In this document: positions 54,798 through 58,493 of the stretch, piece by piece | How positions within the stretch are numbered: the stretch's first letter is position 1 | Layout of the letters: each line of letters starts with the position of its first letter | Assembly: GCA_013141505.1 (NCBI GenBank) | Contig: JABFQX010000045.1 | Span: 1-58,493 of the forward strand | Length of the DNA: 58,493 bases | Direction: 5' to 3' | DNA from: Methyloglobulus sp. | Lineage (GTDB): Bacteria; Pseudomonadota; Gammaproteobacteria; Methylococcales; Methylomonadaceae | Notes under the pieces: generated by a model | What the model was told of the DNA's origin: nothing | The model's database searches: none | The model's input: the letters and a program-made list of their open reading frames with translations, nothing else | Position numbers and translations under genes: made by a program

Positions 54798-55060
54798 ATG
54801 ATCAGTGATGTTACGCAAGAAGAATGGGGGCTTATCGTTGCCTATTTCCAGCCGACGGACAAGCTGCCAAAACAGGATAAGCGCGCCATCGTAAACGCCA
54901 TTTTTTACCCCAACAAGACGGGTTGCCAGTACCCAAAGGGCATAAATGGCGGGTGCTGCCGGGTAGCTTTCCGCCTTGGCAAACGGTATATGACCATTGG
55001 CAGCAGTGGAACTGGCGCGGGGTTTGGGAGGGCATACTGGATGACTTGAAAAATAGGTAT
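54798..55060 (+). pseudogene. IS5-family transposase remnant, frameshifted
   Basis: From 54798 one frame reads MISDVTQEEWGLIVAYFQP, then DKRAIVNAIF and KTGCQ. From about 54944 another frame continues KWRVLPGSFPPWQTVYDHW and RGVWEGILDDLKNR. Together they match the N-terminal domain of IS5-type transposases (IS1031/ISL2 style). The catalytic DDE part is missing. A further 110 bases to 55184 hold a fragment reading IVVDMRQASSELQELAFQ of unknown origin. Confidence 0.8.
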
Positions 55061-55252
55061 CATTGCCACAGCCTTAAAAATTGATGGGATCGTGGTTGAT
55101 ATGCGCCAAGCATCAAGCGAACTCCAAGAGTTGGCCTTCCAAACAGTCATAGATGTCAAATTGAAGCGCATAGAAATCACCTGAGTGGCTATGTATTACA
55201 ATGTTCTACACAAGTATGTATTATTAAACGATATATATTTTGGAGTATAACC

Positions 55253-55450
55253 ATGCCAAAAATACAACCCAAAGAAGCGGTTTCCATCAATATCCGTGCG
55301 AAAGCCAAGCAGCGTGACCTTATCGACCAAGCTTTTTTCTCCGTCGATGCGGGCACATTTGCTAAATTTCAGGCGCTGCTCGATCAACCACTGCCACCAG
55401 CAGATAAGTTACGCCGCTTACTCAAGACCAAAGCGCCCTGGGAGAAATGA
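55253..55450 (+). pseudogene. TacA-like (DUF1778) antitoxin with internal deletion
   Basis: It begins like a ribbon-helix-helix DUF1778 antitoxin (AVSINIRAKAKQRDLIDQA) and ends like the toxin-neutralising tail (FAKFQALLDQPLPP, LRRLLKTKAPWE). The two parts join at about residue 28. The usual central segment of about 20-25 residues is missing, so helix 2 of the DNA-binding domain is probably lost. TTGGAG precedes the ATG. It overlaps the following acetyltransferase frame by 4 bases, as in working TacAT pairs. Confidence 0.7.
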
Positions 55451-55947
55451 AAGCACTAAATCTCAAGCCGCCATCACCGATAACGGCGGATATTGGGCTG
55501 GCAGATTTAGATAGCGGTGAATTGTCCCTCAATGAATGCTTAAGAAACGGGCGTTAAAAACAATGCTGCTGGCGCTTCGCGCTTTGTCATGGAAACACAG
55601 CCATCGGATATTACAGCCTATCCGCCGGAGCGATAAGCCATGAGGTCGCCCCAAAAGCCATGCAGCGCAACATGCCCGGCTCGCTGCCAGTCCTCCTGCT
55701 TGGGAGGCTTGCCGTCGATAAGCGTTACCACAATAAAGGTATCGGCCAAGCCTTATTGCGTGATGCGCTGGTTCGGGCAGTCAATGTCTCTGGCGATGCT
55801 GGCATTTTCACCATACTGGTTCACGCGCTTAACGACCAAGCCAAGCAATTCTATTTGTCCCGTGGCTTCGTGGAATCACCTTTACAGCCGATGACGCTTA
55901 TGATGACGATAGAAACAGTCCGGTCAATTTTGGCTGAGCCCAGTTAA
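55447..55947 (+). pseudogene. TacT-like GNAT acetyltransferase toxin, frameshifted
   Basis: The first 35 codons (MKALNLKPPSPITADIGLAD, DSGELSLNECLRNGR) match the start of TacT toxins, then a stop arises where a base is lost in the ALKNNAAGASR region. Another frame resumes GNTAIGYYSLSAGAISHEVA and continues PGSLPVLLLGRLAVDKRY. The acetyl-CoA loop is HNKGIGQALLRDAL, and HALNDQAKQFYLSRGF follows. TacT acetylates aminoacyl-tRNA in the working form. The intact C-terminal part (from about 55660) alone is unlikely to be active. Confidence 0.75.
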
Positions 55948-56118
55948 CTCTTTCCAATCAGATCAGAAATCCAATCAAGTTTGAACTATTCCGCTCAATA
56001 AAAATACTATTAAGCCTACGTTCATTGACGAGGGCTAAAATTGCTTCAACTTTAAGACATTTGAATCTTAAATGTTGAGACCTTAGTCTCAATAATGTTT
56101 CACTTACTGGAGCAGAAA

Positions 56119-56346
56119 ATGAAAAAAATGATAGTCTTAGTGTCTATTTTAGCTATTGTACTTGTCCTACAAGGCTGCGCCGTATACCCTCTTTATGGGT
56201 ACTCAGGAAGTTATAACGGCTACCAATCTAATGGAAACTATGGTGGCGGAAGACACCGTGGGTGGGGTGGTGGACATGGCTGGAATGGAGGCGGCAATGG
56301 TTGGGGTGGACATCATGGATGGGGAAATGGTCGCGGCCACGACTGA
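56119..56346 (+). CDS. small Gly/His-rich lipoprotein
   Basis: From the ATG at 56119 (after TGGAGCAG) the protein is 75 aa, with a lipoprotein signal ending LVLQGC. The mature part is Gly, Trp, Asn and His rich (RHRGWGGGHGWNGGGNGWGG). It resembles in style the lipoprotein at 8332. No function is known. The frame beginning eight codons earlier is not needed. Confidence 0.65.
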   Translation: MKKMIVLVSILAIVLVLQGCAVYPLYGYSGSYNGYQSNGNYGGGRHRGWGGGHGWNGGGNGWGGHHGWGNGRGHD

Positions 56347-56568
56347 TACTTAGTTTTCCCGGCATAAGTCAATATCGTATTTTATAATTCTTTAGTAAAT
56401 GATCCTTGACGATGCTTAAAGAACAAAACGCAAGAGATTCAAAAATCTTTTGCTTTGTTCTTTCATTATGAAAATAGAAAATATTCAATTGGTTACAAAA
56501 ACCTGATGGAGCAATCACGATTCCTCTAAAGCCGACCTCGGCTCATATCAACCAACACATACATAGTC

Positions 56569-58248
56569 GGCCCAGAGTGTGTAAAAACGTCATGATATAA
56601 TTAGGCATCCCAAGTAGATGGAACCAAGCTGATGAAACGGTTTATAGAAGGCGAATGTCGCACCCAAACCACCTTGATGCCAGAGAGCCTGGACGACTAT
56701 GTTTCGGAAACCAATCCGGTACGGGTAGTCGATGTTTTTGTTGATGAACTGGAGTTATTCAAATTAGGCTTTGTCCGTGTTGAGCCTGCGGTTACCGGCA
56801 GGCCGTCTTACCACCCCTCAGTTCTATTGAAGATTTACATTTACGGTTACCTCAACCGACTCCAATCCAGTCGTCGTTTGGAAAAAGAAGCGCAACGCAA
56901 CGTAGAACTCATGTGGCTTACCGGGCGTTTAACGCCTGATTTCAAGACCATCGCCAATTTCCGCAAAGACAATGGTAAAGCCATACGCGGTGTCTGCAAG
57001 CAGTTTGTTGTACTCTGCCAGCAACTGGGTTTGTTTTCCGAAGCTATGGTGGCTATTGATGGCAGCAAGTTCAAGGCCGTCAACAACCGTGACCGGAATT
57101 TTACCAGTGCTAAGCTGGAACGGCGCATGAAAGAGATCGAGTCCAGCATTAACCGTTATTTGGTGGCACTCGATACGGCTGATTTGCAAGAGCCTGCTGT
57201 TGCCAAGGCACGGACGGAACGGTTCCAAGACAAGATTGCTGCGTTAAAAGAGCAGATGAAAATGCTCAAGGACATCGAAGTTAAACTCAATGAAACGCCG
57301 GACAAGCAAATCTCCCTGACCGATCCGGATTGCCGTTCCATGAAGACCCGGGGCGAAGGCATTGTCGGCTACAATGTCCAAACGGCGGTGGACACTAAGC
57401 ACCATCTGATTGTGGCGCATGAAGTGACCAACGTCGGGCTTGACCGGGACCAACTCACGAATATGGGAACACAGGCCCGTGCGGCAATAGGCGAGGAAAC
57501 GTTGACGGTCGTTGCCGACCGTGGCTATTTCAAGAGCACGGAGATCCTCAATTGCCACGAGGCCGGGATCATCCCCATCGTGCCTAAGACAGACACCTCC
57601 ACCTCCACGGCTGCAGGGCGGTTTGGCAAGGGCCATTTCATCTATGATGCGAAAACCAACGAATATAGCTGCCCTGCTGGACAACGGTTGATTTGGCGCT
57701 ATGCCAATGTTGAACGGGGAATGAACCTACATCGCTATTGGAGTTCATCCTGCCAACAATGCGCAATCAAGGCAAAATGCACCACCGACAAGCAACGGAA
57801 AGTAACCCGCTGGCAACACGAAGATGTCCTGGACGCCATGCAAACCCGCCTGGACCTTGCTCCCGACAGTATGCGTATCCGTCGCCAGACAGTGGAACAC
57901 CCCTATGGGACGATCAAACTGTGGATGGGCTCCGCTCATTTCTTGATGAGAACATTAACGCACGTCAGCACAGAAATGAGTTTGCATGTGTTGGCTTACA
58001 ATTTGAAGCGGGTAATAAAAATACTGGGTATTAAAGGCCTGATGGAGGCCATCAAAGCCTGGGCTGGCCTTTATGGTGGCCAAATAAACACAATGGTGAC
58101 CATCAATTAGGCACTCAGAGGTGGGTTTTAAAAAATCGCCAAACCATGAAATATAAAAAACTGACCGCCACTCAGCCAATAGGGCGCTATCAAAACAACC
58201 AATAGGGTTGCCGGAAAAACTGTACTACGTTTTTACACGCTCTGGGCC
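56569..58248 (+). mobile_element. complete IS1182-family insertion sequence
   Basis: The inverted repeats are GGCCCAGAGTGTGTAAAAAC plus GT (56569-56590) and the complementary arm at 58227-58248, 22 bp with one mismatch. The element is 1680 bp with a single transposase gene. Flanks are AGTC on the left and ATAA on the right, so no target duplication is visible. Confidence 0.9.
56632..58110 (+). CDS. IS1182-family transposase
   Basis: This 492-aa DDE transposase has an N-terminal domain with GRPSYHPSVLLKIYIYGYLN and LMWLTGRLTPDFKTIANFRK. The catalytic residues lie in VAIDGSKFKAVNNRDRN (first Asp), TVVADRGYFKSTEI (second Asp) and the RRQTVEHPYGTIKLWMG region (Glu). A Cys cluster (CPAG, CQQCAIKAKC) lies before the last. 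It appears intact and could be active. Confidence 0.93.
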   Translation: MKRFIEGECRTQTTLMPESLDDYVSETNPVRVVDVFVDELELFKLGFVRVEPAVTGRPSYHPSVLLKIYIYGYLNRLQSSRRLEKEAQRNVELMWLTGRLTPDFKTIANFRKDNGKAIRGVCKQFVVLCQQLGLFSEAMVAIDGSKFKAVNNRDRNFTSAKLERRMKEIESSINRYLVALDTADLQEPAVAKARTERFQDKIAALKEQMKMLKDIEVKLNETPDKQISLTDPDCRSMKTRGEGIVGYNVQTAVDTKHHLIVAHEVTNVGLDRDQLTNMGTQARAAIGEETLTVVADRGYFKSTEILNCHEAGIIPIVPKTDTSTSTAAGRFGKGHFIYDAKTNEYSCPAGQRLIWRYANVERGMNLHRYWSSSCQQCAIKAKCTTDKQRKVTRWQHEDVLDAMQTRLDLAPDSMRIRRQTVEHPYGTIKLWMGSAHFLMRTLTHVSTEMSLHVLAYNLKRVIKILGIKGLMEAIKAWAGLYGGQINTMVTIN

Positions 58249-58299
58249 ATAAACGGACATTCGAACCTTCTAGCAACAGACCTTCAAAAAGGGGAATTG

Positions 58300-58493
58300 T
58301 TAAAATAATATAGTTTTCCCGTTATTCCAATAAGCCATGAACAGCTTAACCGAGCATTCAAGCATATCTTGGCTTTTGCTGTAACATTTGGTTTTCCGTT
58401 TCAACCGTGCCAAGCTGTGCCGCAACAGGCTGTTGTAGCCTTCCGCCGTGTAGGTCTCCGCCTTGGCTTGCGTATGCAACCTAGCGGGCACAA
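58300..58493 (-). mobile_element. IS1-like transposase, C-terminal part (runs off the right edge)
   Basis: The minus strand reads AETYTAEGYNSLLRHSLARL, KRKTKCYSKSQDML and ends WNNGKTILF at 58300. The R-x-KTKCYSKS segment is typical of IS1-family transposase C-termini. The frame is open to the edge. It may be the other end of the same IS type seen at 1-73, in the same orientation. Confidence 0.8.

Overview
The window looks like a chromosomal segment of a gammaproteobacterium, most likely a methylotroph or methanotroph of the Methylococcales type. This is an inference from three things: a lanthanide-type PQQ dehydrogenase cluster with its own pqqA, a fused ThiS-ThiG, and the gammaproteobacterial gene order mla-murA-hisGDC facing kdsD-kdsC-lptCAB-rpoN-hpf-rapZ. 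No rRNA, tRNA or CRISPR array was found. Both edges of the window lie inside IS1-like transposase genes on the minus strand, so the window may be a contig bounded by repeats.

Layout. Positions 1-8750: IS1 end, a possible 31-aa membrane protein, a SulP transporter fused to a beta-carbonic anhydrase, a secreted protein with four near-identical Cys modules, small envelope proteins, AmpD, NhaD and a His/Gly-rich lipoprotein. Positions 9000-12850: an unrecognised two-gene pair (membrane coiled-coil protein plus an SPFH-like coiled-coil protein) followed by ApbE. Positions 12900-21460, mostly minus strand: CorA, a decayed second copy of the kup 3' end, a secreted repeat protein, Kup, DedA and tonB-exbB-exbD. 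Positions 22070-27800: a sterol-desaturase-family protein, DUF2782, DUF937 and CDGSH proteins, Ppa, ThyA, Lgt and TrmB.

Positions 28490-32605 hold the most notable block. It is a compact operon of PQQ alcohol dehydrogenase, MxaJ/XoxJ-like periplasmic protein and cytochrome c, followed by a 24-residue pqqA that stands without pqqBCDE. The block sits exactly between the intact thiSG gene and a second, diverged copy of the last 25 codons of thiG. The kup locus shows the same arrangement: intact gene, inserted cargo, then a diverged copy of the gene's 3' end. Together they suggest that cargo has been added at gene 3' ends with replacement of the end.

Positions 32606-41564 (minus): thiSG, DAHP synthase, hisC-hisD-hisG, murA, and mlaB-D-E-F without mlaC. 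Positions 41839-47924 (plus): LPS (Kdo and Lpt) genes, sigma-54, HPF and RapZ. Positions 47983-54655: a winged-helix protein, minEDC, an asparaginase, folA, apaGH and mpl. Positions 54660-58493 are a decay and mobile-element zone: an IS5-like remnant, a broken TacA/TacT-type toxin-antitoxin pair, a Gly-rich lipoprotein, a complete IS1182-family element with 22-bp inverted repeats, and the IS1-like edge. A family of nested palindromic repeats occurs at four intergenic places in the first 24 kb.
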